Source: Aurifilum marmelostoma
Taxonomy: Eukaryota > Ascomycota > Sordariomycetes > Diaporthales > Cryphonectriaceae
Reading direction: 5' to 3'
DNA: 64,000 nt
Assembly (NCBI GenBank): GCA_027559495.1
Contig: JAMXSV010000023.1
Span: 372,001-436,000, forward strand
This document shows, piece after piece, positions 1 through 11,140 of this stretch. The translations under genes and the position numbers were made by a program. Under the pieces are notes generated by a model. The model saw only the letters and a program-made list of their open reading frames with translations. It was not told the origin of the DNA and ran no database searches. Positions within the stretch are counted from its first letter, which is position 1. Each line of letters begins with the position of its first letter.

Positions 1-2030
1 CCATAGCCTCCTCCTCTTCACCTGGCCGGGCACGGAGCCACACGGACAGCTCAGTCCTACGCCCCGCCGACGACTCTCCTCCCCCGTACGACACCAGCTG
101 CAGGGACCATGCGAACACGACCGCCAACGAGAACGAGGCCGCTGCAGCCGCTGCAGCCCACACCGCCGCACAGCTGCAGAAGGACTGGAAGGAGGTCAAG
201 GTGCCCCCAAAGGACAACCCAATGGGCGCGACCGTGTACAAGCTAGCGGCTAAGGACGGGCGCGGCGCCTGGTTCGCGCGGAGGAGCACACATATCGGGA
301 TTGCCTTTGACAAGTTCAGGCTGGGCCTAGAGCGCGAGTTTGGCGAGACCCTAAAGGCCTTCAAAGGACCTGGCACGGGCAATGTTCGAGGGATTGGTGC
401 CGAGAGGCGGGCAGAGCAGAGTGTATGCGACGGCCTGGGCATGGCAGAGGTGTGGTTACTCAGTGCACAATTTCCCGGGCCGACGACGCCCAGGGACTTC
501 GTGACGCTGCTCCTGACTACTGGGTCCCGCAGCATGGGGAAGGAGGAGGAAAACAACAAGAAAATGGACAAGAGGAGGGAGCCGAGACAGTACATGATCG
601 TATCGAAGCCATGCGGGCATCCCGAATGTGCGCCCCGGTCAGGTTACATACGTGGCTCCTACGAGAGCGTCGAGATTATCAGGGAGGTGCCTGTGAATGC
701 GCCACCACCAAGTAGGACGCGGTCGTCCTTGGATCTGAGGCGCGAGGACGTGCAATCTCCGACCCTGCAGCTCGGGGGTGATAGGCTCAGCAGGGAGGCT
801 GTGCTACGCTCGGCAGCACAGAAGAAGGGATTGGAGTCGGCTGGGGATAGGAACCTCTCCCGCTCTATGTCTGAGCTGCCTTCTCCCTCGGCGGTGGCCA
901 ATGAAGATCATGACAAGATGGATCCCTTCGGGACGGACACCGACATGGCCGTGGAATGGATCATGGTGACGCGGTCTGACCCCGGCGGAAGCGTGCCGCG
1001 GTTCATGGTCGAGAAAGGCACACCCGGCGGCATCATCAATGATGCCGGGCGTTTTATCAAGTGGCTGGAAACAAAGAGCGAGGACGATCTCAAGAATCCT
1101 AAAGACGACGACAGTACTGACAGCCCCGAAGAGCAGGGGTTAAAGAATGAAAGGGTATCTATCGTCCCTACTCCTACGAGACAGCCGGCAGCATCAGAGC
1201 CCCGAGACACCAAACACTATGCAGAACCAGACCAGGAGCCCCCGAATGGCCTGTATACCATGATCACTGGCGCGTTTGGCATGGCTTCATCTGCTGTAGC
1301 ATCCCGTCTTTCGACCTTTGCTTCCACATCTGGCCACGGGGAAGACCTCAACGACAGCACCAGCGGCGGCGATGAGTCCGACTCTGATGAATCAGAACGC
1401 AGCTACGCATCAGCTCCCGAGCCCGATCCGGTCGCCCACCCCGCCGCACCCGATGGGGAACTTGCCTCTCTCATGTCCGGCAAGAGCAACGAATCCGGCT
1501 CCAAGGCTCCAGCGACGCAGCACGAGAAGCAGCTCAAGAAGCTGCAGGAGCGCTACCGCAAGCTGGAGGAGAAGCGGGCGAAGCAGCAGGAGCGCAGCCT
1601 GCAGGGCAAGTCGGCCCAGAGCGACGACGCGATCGCCAAGCTGCGCGAGAAGCACGAGAAGGAGATCGCGCGGCAGGAGGAAAACTACCGCAGGGAGATA
1701 AAGAAGCTCGAGGAGAAGCGCCTCAAGGACGAGAAGAAGGCCGAGGAGAAGCGCAAGAAGGAAGCCGAGAAGGAGGCGCGCAACAACCTGGCCCTGGAGC
1801 TGGACAGGACCAGGATCGAGAGGGATATGGCCCTCAAGCAGGTCGATATCCTCAAGGACCAGGTCGGCCAGCTCCAGGCTGAGAACACCAAGCTGGCCGC
1901 CAGCATCGGCAGGCTGGAGGCACTGAGCAAGGGAGGGGCGGATGAGGCGTCATTCACGAATGGGAATGGGAATGGGAGCGTGAAAGTAGATGCTGACAAG
2001 GCATCACAACGCTCCTCCAAGTCCAAGTGA
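1..2030 (+). CDS. DUF3074 (START-like) domain protein, 5' partial
   Basis: The frame is open from base 3 through the left edge, so the start codon lies outside the window; about 675 codons are visible. The region from the KDWKEVKVPPK patch (visible residue about 60) through SAQFPGPTTPRDFVTLLLT, YIRGSYESVEIIREVP and GGIINDAGRFIKWLE (ending near residue 355) matches the fungal DUF3074 family, which is related to START-type lipid-binding folds. The domain is interrupted by a Ser/Arg-rich insertion at roughly residues 235-305. It is followed by an acidic Ser-rich linker and then a Lys/Glu/Arg-rich stretch (about residues 505-635) with strong coiled-coil character. No intron is needed in the visible part. 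The biochemical function of the family is not established; lipid binding is inference. It is convergent with the minus-strand gene at 2745-7880. Confidence 0.85.
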   Translation, partial: IASSSSPGRARSHTDSSVLRPADDSPPPYDTSCRDHANTTANENEAAAAAAAHTAAQLQKDWKEVKVPPKDNPMGATVYKLAAKDGRGAWFARRSTHIGIAFDKFRLGLEREFGETLKAFKGPGTGNVRGIGAERRAEQSVCDGLGMAEVWLLSAQFPGPTTPRDFVTLLLTTGSRSMGKEEENNKKMDKRREPRQYMIVSKPCGHPECAPRSGYIRGSYESVEIIREVPVNAPPPSRTRSSLDLRREDVQSPTLQLGGDRLSREAVLRSAAQKKGLESAGDRNLSRSMSELPSPSAVANEDHDKMDPFGTDTDMAVEWIMVTRSDPGGSVPRFMVEKGTPGGIINDAGRFIKWLETKSEDDLKNPKDDDSTDSPEEQGLKNERVSIVPTPTRQPAASEPRDTKHYAEPDQEPPNGLYTMITGAFGMASSAVASRLSTFASTSGHGEDLNDSTSGGDESDSDESERSYASAPEPDPVAHPAAPDGELASLMSGKSNESGSKAPATQHEKQLKKLQERYRKLEEKRAKQQERSLQGKSAQSDDAIAKLREKHEKEIARQEENYRREIKKLEEKRLKDEKKAEEKRKKEAEKEARNNLALELDRTRIERDMALKQVDILKDQVGQLQAENTKLAASIGRLEALSKGGADEASFTNGNGNGSVKVDADKASQRSSKSK

Positions 2031-2744
2031 GAAGAAGGGAAATCTTTGTGTGAGGATTTCTTTTCTCTTTTTCCTCTCTGTCTTTTTATACTCTTCTTTT
2101 TCGCGTCCGATTCATCTTGTAGCATAGCCTGCGTAACCACATACATACACACAAGAAAGCATAAATAGATACAAGACATGCTGTACTGATTGGCGTGGAG
2201 TTTTGGGTTAGTTGGATTATAATAGCTTCAAAAACCTCATTCTATTCATTTATTTATTTTGTTTTTCTTTTCCTTGTCTCAGTGTGAATTTTCTCTATAC
2301 ATTTTTGCATGCCATCATAACACACCCCCCCCTACAAGCCCGGCCTTCCGGAAGGGAAAAAATGAAATAAAAATAAAGATATAAAGCAAAAAGAATTCAG
2401 CTACAGGAGTCAACCTGTAGCCTACATCTCTATATTTGCTCTTGCCGGAAGCCAGTGTACTATTTCTCCGTTTGTGTGTGATTTATTTTTATTTATATTT
2501 TTTCGAGAAAATTCCACGGATCCAACCGGTTTCGAACAGTGTGCCATTTGATGGCAGCAACCCTTTCCAAGCCAAACTCCACACAATAGACCGTTGAGCT
2601 AATGTGCCAGTTTGGGTACTGGGGTTGATTGGTGATGACAGTTCTGCGCGACTGGTTGATATAGACAGGATGAGGGGTCAAGATGGGACGGAAATTTTGA
2701 TATTGAGGGGTGGTGACGTCCTGGTTATGCATGTATTAGCTTGT
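2031..2744. other. Convergent intergenic region, 3' ends
   Basis: These 714 bases lie between two convergent stop codons. The sequence is AT-rich with T-rich and A-rich stretches after both genes, as expected for 3' UTRs. Bases about 2520-2605 contain a tRNA-like patch on the minus strand (D-arm-like AGCTCAACGGT and a TTCGAAA loop), but the stems do not pair and I do not call a tRNA. Confidence 0.6.
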
Positions 2745-5700
2745 TTATAGCGTGGGCAGCAGCAGCAGCAGTAGTCCTCCATGAAGCCTTGTGCCTTGTC
2801 CTGCTTCTCGGATCTGTTCCAGCTCGGCAGTGATGGCCTCGGCCTCTGCACCCAGCATGGTAGAGAGAAGCCTCCCGCACAATAAGACGCGGTGACACAA
2901 TGCAAATGCCCTAGGATTTGAAGCCCATCCTAGGGGCCCGTCGTCCCTGGTGACCTGCTCTGCCAACACCCTCAAAGCCCTGTGTGCCCATTCCTTCGCT
3001 GCAGACATGGAGCTGTCCATAAACAGCACCTTACGACGACCGCCACTACCGCCACCCTCCGTGTCCTCGCCCAGTTCGATCTCATCATATTCTAGCTCCT
3101 GCTGTCTGAACAAGACAGCCCACCTCTCCGTCTCTCTGACCTCGTCAATGAACAGGTTCTGGTCCTCGATCGCGAACAGGCTCTCGTCGACCTGAAGTGC
3201 CTCGGCGAATTGTTGTTCAGGTGTTGCCCAGGTTGATAGATCCTGCACCCCGATGTCGACAGCAACCAACGGATCGCCGACGAGGCGACATGCAACGTAC
3301 GCCTTGAACTCATTGGTCCGGCCAAAGGATCTCTGCATCCATGCCAGCAGGGCGTCCGCGGCATCGACTGCCACAAGCGGCTGTAGTTTCTTGATAGTTC
3401 CCTTCTCCTCCTCTGCCATGACGGACGCAGTAGCGATTGCACCGATCTCACGGATTTCCTCGTCGTCGTCAACGAGAGTGGTGTACAGTGCGAGGAGGAA
3501 GGGTATGTAGGCCGCGTCGCTGCCGACAGCTGAGCGGATCGCCGACGCGAACGACTTCAGGGCTCGTGCGGCCGCCATGCGCATGTCGAAGGTGTTGCTG
3601 TCGTGCAGCGCGTCTGCCATGGCCTTGCCCCAGGATCGTATTCTCTGCTCGAACGTGAAGAACGACATCTGACCGTGATGCTTGCGTGTATGGACGGCCA
3701 TGATGGGTCCTGAGGCGAGAAGGATGGCGTTGGAGAGGGTTGGGCTAATACTACCTGCCAGTGACTCTCGAATGGAGTCTAGATCTTCTGCGCTTGGTAG
3801 ATGTTGGAATTCGCCTTCGGATAGGCACTTGTCCATCAGCTCAGCGAGGTTTATCAGCACAACTGCGCGAGCCCCGGGCGCTTTCGTATGTTGAGAGATT
3901 TCGAGATAAAGAGCACAGAGTTCCCGGATGTGATCGATACCCAATATGGCTGGTATAGCCTCGAGTAAGGCGCAAGCTGTGTCTACATCATCACATAGGG
4001 CACCGAATACATACGCCCTAAGCGAGCCGAGGTCTCTGGACATTGCCGATTGGTGCAACGCCATCATGCCCACACGATCGTCAAGAAGAGCAGCAGACTT
4101 GTAGAGACTGCGTTCTCGGCAGTAGCGAATCTGGTCCAAGAGATGTGATGGCTCTGTTGCAAGGTTCTTGGCTTCGGCTGTCTGCCACAGCTTATTCAAT
4201 ACCTCAATGTAGGCTGCAGCGGTCTCGGAACACTGCAGAGCGGGCTCCTCGAAGGCTTTAAGAGCAAGCTCAAGCTGTGCTAAACCACCTGTACGACTCA
4301 TCAGCACATAAAAAAGCGTGGACGTTCGGGTATACGGAAGGTCTTACCAAGGAACACATCTTCTTTGACTTCAAGGAGCCTCCTGTCTAGAAGGACCTTG
4401 ACTGTGAGAAGCGTTCCGTGCAGTCGATTGGCCGAGCCGCGCGCCTCCTCAAGGAGCCCACTGATCCGGGCTACCCAGTCCTCACTCATGAGGAATGAAC
4501 AAAGCGTCCGAGCAGCAATCTCACGGACGTGCCATTGTCGGCTGCCCAGGTAAGATGTGATGTATCTGTAGAGCTCTTCACGGTGAGATTCTGGCGGACC
4601 GGCCCGCCGTATGATCTCCAAAGCAGGAAATACGCTCTCTGCCGCTGAGCTCTGTGTCAAGGTACTCGGCTCCATTGCTCGCTCCCCCGACTGCAGGAGG
4701 TTCAACAGGATGGGCGGCAGAGATGAGTATTTGGTGTACGACAATCTCAGCGTCTTCCCATCCCAGCCTGTCTCCATTGCCGACTTGCTTTCGGTTGTGC
4801 CAAATAGCGTGTCGATCAAAGAACGAAGCAGCAATAAGGCACAATTGCGAATGGCCCAGACCTCGCTCTTGAGGCTGTTGGTGGCGAGCTGCAGGCACTG
4901 TGCGAGATGGACCTCTGCATTCTTACTGAGGAGCGAGCTCTTGAACACTTCCTTCAGGCAGTTGAAGGCGTGGACTTGCGGCAGGTTCGAGCCGTCCGTT
5001 TCCGAGACTGATGCCGGTATTGCTGAGATCTCCTGTAGCTTGTTCATGACCTCCTGAAATGATGGACAGTCGGAGTTAGACGCCAGGATGCCGGTGATCA
5101 AGGCTGGTATGCCAGCCGACCGGCGAGTAGTCGATCTTTGTGTGTAAATACACGATAGTGTTCCTTCGTACCAAGTTTGCAACAAGGACTGCGCGTCCGT
5201 TGTTCGTATTGCAACAGCAGGGTGGCTAGCGTGCTGACAGCAACAGGTGAACGTGAGGGAGACTGACGTGAAGGCGCCACGATGCCGCAATGTTGAAAGC
5301 TGCGTGAAGGCCAGGTTTCCAGCTGATCGAAACACCTCAGCAGGCGGCAAGAGATGACCGACCCCAGGGGCGAGCCTCAAGTTGCCCACAATAGTCCGAG
5401 TGAGATTGCTGGACTCGTGGGCAGCGCGAAAGCTGTAGCTGAGAAGTCCCTTCGTATCCAGACCTTCAATTTCTTCCAATTCTTCGGGAAGATGTCCCTC
5501 GGGGGAGTCGTCACATACAACATAACTAACCACTTCCCAAATCCGCCTGCAGAGGTCTATTATCCGGAATTGAGGCACGGCGAGGAGTTGTAGTTCCTCT
5601 GTAGTGTAGCGACTCTGGGAGAGAACTTCCCACATGTACCGAATAGCTGCGAACGTTCCATGCACCGGTTCTGACATGACTGCATATCCGAGGTCTTTTT

Positions 5701-7880
5701 CTGCAGTCCTTATCTTTCCTTCTAATTCGTCTAGGGTCCGCGAGAGCAATGCAAGCCTCTGGTCAAGCTGACTTTGCCAGGCGCAGAGGATGCCGAGGGA
5801 GCGAGCAGTTCCATCCGAGTGGTCCGCGCGGCTCGTCCGAGATGCAAGGTTTGCTGCTCTTGTACAAAATTCGGTCAGGATGTCCAGTGGTGTTACTGGG
5901 GATTGTTTGACCGCATAGGTTGATTTGGCCTGTATAACTTCGGGTGGAAACAACATGAGCAGGCTTGATGCTGTCTCCCTGACGTCGTCGAATGGGTCCA
6001 GCACAAGGTCGAGAATCGTGCGCAACCACTGCGGATCTTGATAGATGCATTCGTCCGCAGGACTTCGGGTCACTTTGCCTGACCTCATCACGTTCACAAG
6101 CGACTTGAGCGCAGTGATGTGGCGTTGGTACGATGCCGTGGGCACGAGCTCCTGGCGCAGAAAATCCAAGTACCAGTCGAAAAATGCCTCATGAGCCCTG
6201 AGAGATTCACGAAGCCAAGTTTCTCCAGCATTCGCGATCTGTTTGGCCCCCTTGCTGATGTGAGTGTTCACCGGAGTGCCATTGGTGGCCACCTTGGAAG
6301 TCTTCATGGCGAGCCTGCCGATATCTTTCTGCAGGGTAGAAATGGCGCCTTTTATCCTCTTGACCATGTTCTTTGTATGAGCTAATATCTCGTTGCGGAA
6401 TTTGGCATCAGGGTCGGAGTGAAACGACCTTAGATGCCGCCGTAGAAGTTCAAATGCCATGGGAGAATACGGCTTCGTGGTCGATGAAGAGGTGACCAGC
6501 AAAGACATTGCGAACGACCGAACATCGTGAGATGTGTGGATGAGAAAATGCTCCAGGATATCCCGATCAAGCAGGATGACATTTTCTCCCTGTTTGGCAC
6601 CTTCAGGATCTGAGAGCTTGTTAGTAGCAGACCTGAGGTACAGTCGATATAATTTTAGTACCACTTACTGGGATCATCAACGATCGATGACTTCTTACCG
6701 ACTTCTAGAGCGGCAAGCTGTAGCAACGCAGCTATGTCGGTGTCGAGATCGCTTGTCTTGTCTACTGAGCGGCACTGCAGCTCCTCCAGCAGCGCAAAAG
6801 ACAGGCGGCGATCCGACTTGAATAGTGGGGCCAGCACATAATTCTTGACGCTTTCAAGAATGTCCGGATTGGTAGACAAAGCTGCCTCTAGCCAATTCCG
6901 CAGGATCTGAGAATTGAAACCAGCACTGCTCCACGACGGCGAGCCCGCACCACCAGACGCCTCAGAATTGAGAGCGCTGAAGATGGTGACGAGGAACTTG
7001 CCCGCCACGGGACAAACGTAGTGAAGTTCCATCCAGCGAAACACGCTGGCGACAAAAGCCCGCCAGGACGACACTGCTGGCTGGCCCGTGAACTCCGGGA
7101 ACATGCTCTGGTACTGTCGTAATATATCATCCAGACTGAAAACTGACTTCGCGAGGAACTGGATCAGAGAGCTCATGCACGACTTGACGACAGGTCGTGA
7201 CGACTTTTTGGCAATGAAAGCCATCAATTCTGAGAGGAATCTCGTCCTCAAGGATTCTCGAACCTGTGCGCTCGGATTCTGCATGATGAGAGTCGACACG
7301 AGATCAAGCACAAGTCTCATGGACCTATGTTGATCTTTCTCGTTCCATTCAAGGTAGTAGTTGAACAGGTCTGTTGCCGTCCGCTCTTGGAACGCCCACT
7401 GACGCAGTTCTTCGTGCTTGGACTTAAGGCAGAGCTGAACGAAACCGCACAGCTTCACACAAGCATCCTTTGTAGCGTTCCGGGGTTGAGAGGCTACATT
7501 CAATATCTTCTCAAATAGCGCCTGAGCAGTCCTGTGAAAACGTTAGCACGGCTCAAACTCTGGAAGAGCGTCACGCAACCACCGAGCAGCCAACCTACCC
7601 GTCGAATCGCCCACGCAAGAAGAGCTAGGTCCTGAACTCTTGTGGACCAACACATCCTGGAAACGAGTCTCCCATATCCACCCAAAACGGCAGGACGTAC
7701 AGCTGCATCAGACTAGAAGGAGATTCGAGATGTGCGTTCGACGGGTGGAGCCGGATTTTCACGGGGAGCCAATCCTACTCACGGTTCAAGATCTTCGTCT
7801 GGCCTCTCTGTAAGCCATGCCATCAGATCATTAGCATTACTGCCAGGTCCGTCCAGAGACGGAAGTGACAGAGGATCCAT
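2745..7880 (-). CDS. THADA/Trm732-like tRNA methylation partner (DUF2428)
   Basis: Exons (transcript order) 7783-7880, 6669-7531, 4348-6609 and 2745-4288 join in phase to 1588 aa, with introns of 251, 59 and 59 nt. The long all-helical HEAT/ARM-like protein carries the DUF2428 hallmark TTRRSAGIPALITG near residue 810, followed by the conserved EVWAIRNCALLLLRSLID segment. Trm732 in yeast and THADA in animals partner the Trm7/FTSJ1 methyltransferase for 2'-O-methylation of tRNA position 32; that role is inferred from the family. Length fits the family. The start is the first ATG in frame with exon 2, encoding MDPLSLPSLDG. The first intron is unusually long and divides exactly into two canonical introns plus a 114-nt in-frame segment containing a stop (see findings), so the N-terminal model is less certain. 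It is divergent from TIM23. Confidence 0.87.
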
Positions 7881-8473
7881 TTTCACACCAGCCGACTGAG
7901 CCAAAATTCGTCGCAGGGAAGAAGATTTTGTCTAGGCGTATACGAAAATTCTGCGACTAAATGTTGGTCCCAGGATGACCATCATATATGTTCGAGCGAC
8001 ATTGAATGAAGAAGAGAATCTGATTTAGAAGGAATATATGGACATTGTCATCGAGACAAGAGGAGTGAAAATGTCAACGAGAGCAGAAAATATTTCTTGT
8101 TGGTTACTCTGATAGGAGCGAATAAGATTCCTGGGTGGTAGTTTCCGTAGACTGTAGTCAAAAAGGTACGTACCTCACCTGTTCGGTAAAGTCTCTGAAC
8201 CCCGGCAGAGCAAGGGTGGCACGGGCCCCACAGATGCAGCAGCGCCGTCATTGGGGATCAGACCTGGGAATTTTTTCTCGAGGCGCAAAGTAACCCAGCC
8301 TGACCAGACGACACCACTTGAACTTCAAGCCAGAGCAGGCAGGTTTGATTCCATTTGAGAGACCCCTCCATCCGACCTTGATTCAACTTTCTTGACCTTT
8401 TATAGACCATCTTTGTGATCTGCTCACAAACCACAACTGTCCCTTCCTTTCTTTTGTCCCTCTTCAAATCAAA
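7881..8473. promoter_or_regulatory. Divergent promoter region Trm732-like / TIM23
   Basis: These 593 bases separate the start codons of two divergently transcribed housekeeping genes, so both promoters must lie here. The TIM23 side ends in a CT-rich leader (TTCCTTTCTTTTGTCCCTC) just before AAATCAAAATGTCG, a good fungal start context with A at -3. I see no clear TATA box or other nameable motif. Confidence 0.5.
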
Positions 8474-9237
8474 ATGTCGTCCCTCTGGAACGCATTGACA
8501 GGGCAGAAGTCCAACAAAAACAGCTCATCACAGCAGAACAATGCGCCGCCACCACCACCAGAGCCGACTACCACCTTCTCATCCCCTGCTTTTGATCCCT
8601 CCTCCGCCCAGGGCGTCGATTCCTTCCTCAACAGCTCCACCTTTGCCGACCCATCCCAGCTCCACCCCCTCGCCGGGCTGAACAAGGACGCGCTCGAGTA
8701 CATCACCCTCGAGGATTCCGTCATCTCAGACCTGCCGGGCGGCCAGTCGGTCCTGCCCTCGCGCGGCTTTACCGACGACCTCTGCTATGGCGCAGGCGTG
8801 ACATACCTCTCGGCGCTGACAATAGGAGGAGCATGGGGCCTGCAGGAGGGCCTGAGGAGGAGCGCGGGGCAGGCGCCCAAGCTGCGGCTCAACTCGACGC
8901 TTAACGCCATCACACGCCGCGGCCCCTTCCTTGGCAACTCGGCAGGCGTAGTGGCTATTGTGTACAACTGCATAAACTCATACATTGGGTACCTGCGCGG
9001 AAAGCATGATGCTGCCAACAGTATTGCCGCTGGCACTCTCAGCGGCATGCTGTTCAAGAGCACCAGGGGACTGAGGCCGATGATGATCTCTGGAGCCATT
9101 GTGGGATCCGTCGCGGGTGTCTGGGCTGTAAGTTTCCCTCTCGGGGACGGTTTGATTCAGGCTCAACGCAATTGCTGACGTTCGACCAGATCACGCGCAA
9201 GACCTTTTTCCCGGAACCAGACCAAGCGCATGAATGA
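8474..9237 (+). CDS. TIM23: Mitochondrial import inner membrane translocase subunit TIM23
   Basis: Two exons, 8474-9127 and 9190-9237, joined by a 62-nt intron (GTAAGT...CCAG) give 233 aa. The N-terminal half (about residues 1-85) is hydrophilic with a short poly-Pro run, matching the intermembrane-space receptor domain of Tim23. The C-terminal half contains the Tim17/22/23 domain with Gly-rich membrane helices: GFTDDLCYGAGVTYLSALT, GPFLGNSAGVVAIVYNCINS and MMISGAIVGSVAGVWA. Exon 2 supplies the conserved tail ITRKTFFPEPDQAHE. Tim23 forms the presequence-translocase channel in the mitochondrial inner membrane. If intron 1 is not removed, the frame reads into a stop at 9178. Length and topology are typical for fungal Tim23. 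Confidence 0.95.
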
Positions 9238-11140
9238 GCAAACCTCTGAATGGGAGAACGACGGGCAGATGCCAGCTGAGCTTCTGACGGACAGGGAACG
9301 TCGGGTCATATATCTGCTGGGAGGATTTGAGAAATCAACCCTGACCGCGCCAGGGGAGAGGGCATCTCTGGCACAAAATTATGGACTGCTCCCTTGGCAC
9401 AAGGATTCTGGTTTTACATGTGCTTTGTGGGAGTATACGGAGTCAACTAATTTCATGGTCTACTGATACAGTGGCATGCATAGCAATGGATGATCTCTAC
9501 TCATTGATGGAAACCTGTACATTAGATTGGGTGGGAGGGAGGACCATGATCATAGAGGGGGCTGGGTCTAGCAAAAGGATAGGCTTGTATTCAAAGATAC
9601 AAGACTACTACTGAAGGGAATTCATGTGGAGGTCTATTGAGATCTCAAGGTCTCTGGACATCGAGGTGCCACATTGTGTTGATAATGGCCAGATGTGCTC
9701 CTCCTCACCCGCCCTCACGCCCACATAGGCCACCTATAGCTACAATATGCTCTGGTTCTACCTGTTGGGCTGAGCCATCAAATGTTTGTCGTACCCACGA
9801 CATACCTGCTCCTGCAACTCCATGTTGAGTCCCACGATGATGCCTTGATGGGGCAAGGCCCATGCAGACAGACGACAGACGACATAGAAGCAGTATTGAT
9901 CAAAATTGGCTGCCCTCATCTTTCCTCCTGAATCTTTACTCGACTCTCTTCTTCCGAAACCTTTCCTGACTTTCTTTGTGATCTTCGGACTCTCTCTGCT
10001 CACTGTTCTTTGCCCTGGTATGTTTTCCGTCTTCTAGAACCATGAGCGTATTACAGTGAGCGGAATATATCGTCCAGTTCCGTCACCAGCGAGCGGGAAG
10101 AGCGCAGTGATGCAGCTGAAGAGGAGCGACAAAGACGCAGGGCACGAGTCTGCCACAGAATTTATACGATATTTGTCCCTGAACAGCTGAGTCCGTTGGG
10201 GTTGACATTCTCTACATTATTGAGCTCATGTGCGCCGAGTTGCCTGGAACACGTGGCCCGGCAACCATGGAAAGAACTTTCCCCTGCGCTTTCTCTTGCC
10301 CCTCCGTGTGAAGAACACTGCTGAGTTCGCCCTTAGGTGCCCTATACAGAAACGTTGTCTCAGCAGAGACAGGTCGAAAGGAAGCGCGTGTCGTCTCGAA
10401 ACTACCACGACATTACTGCATCTCCGACAAGATTAGCCCCAACACATTGTCATGACTTTGTGTCTATCGATATCAAGCCTCTGATTATCGCCTCGCGACG
10501 CGTTCAAGGGAAGAACAAAAGACAACGTCCTGCCTCTGCCTCTCCTCCTCGATCATCTATCCTCCCTGGTTACAGCAAATTATCGTCATCTCGCCTTCAT
10601 CCTCGTTTTCATCTCAAATCAGAATGTGCTGCCCCGTGTGGCCCGTCAAGGACGTCGAGTACGAGTCTGCGCCACGTATTCGAAACGTGCCTATGCAGCT
10701 GGCATATCGATACCAGTGGAATGGCAACTCTTGGGACCTTCAACACATCCAAGTACCTGCTGTGAGTAGAATTCAAACATGGCCGAATCCCCTGTTGTTC
10801 TCCCCAAGCGGAGCAGTGTATGCACTCGAGGAGGCATGGCAAAAGTCACTGCGTTCAGTGACAAGACAGTTCTTCGTCGCGGAACTTCGACGACCGTCTC
10901 GTGTTGAGGTCGGACGCAAACTGAGTCAACCTTCCTTCTGTTCCTTTCCATATGCCCCACCCGCAGCGTTGTCGCATTGCTGCATAATTCTCTCCTCCTC
11001 TCTTATTGTCTTTCCCCTCCTGTACCATCGTCACTGCACCTGATTCACTGAGCATTGTGTGGTTCCTGTCAATGGGTGCTCGAGCTCGGGCTGTCTGATG
11101 CCGCTGGGCCTCCTATTTATCGACACTACCTCTTTCGTCC
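9238..11140. other. Intergenic region and long 5' leader of the next gene
   Basis: No recognised coding gene is present in these 1.9 kb. Bases 9238-9620 look like the TIM23 3' region. From about 10500 the strand becomes CT-rich and coding-like, probably the leader of the gene at 11141. It includes an ATG ORF at 10624 ending in a GTGAGT donor-like site (see findings). Confidence 0.4.

Noticed and set aside
2525..2605. tRNA-like patch on the minus strand (AGCTCAACGGT, TTCGAAA)
   Set aside because: D-stem, T-stem and acceptor stem do not pair; at best a degenerate relic.
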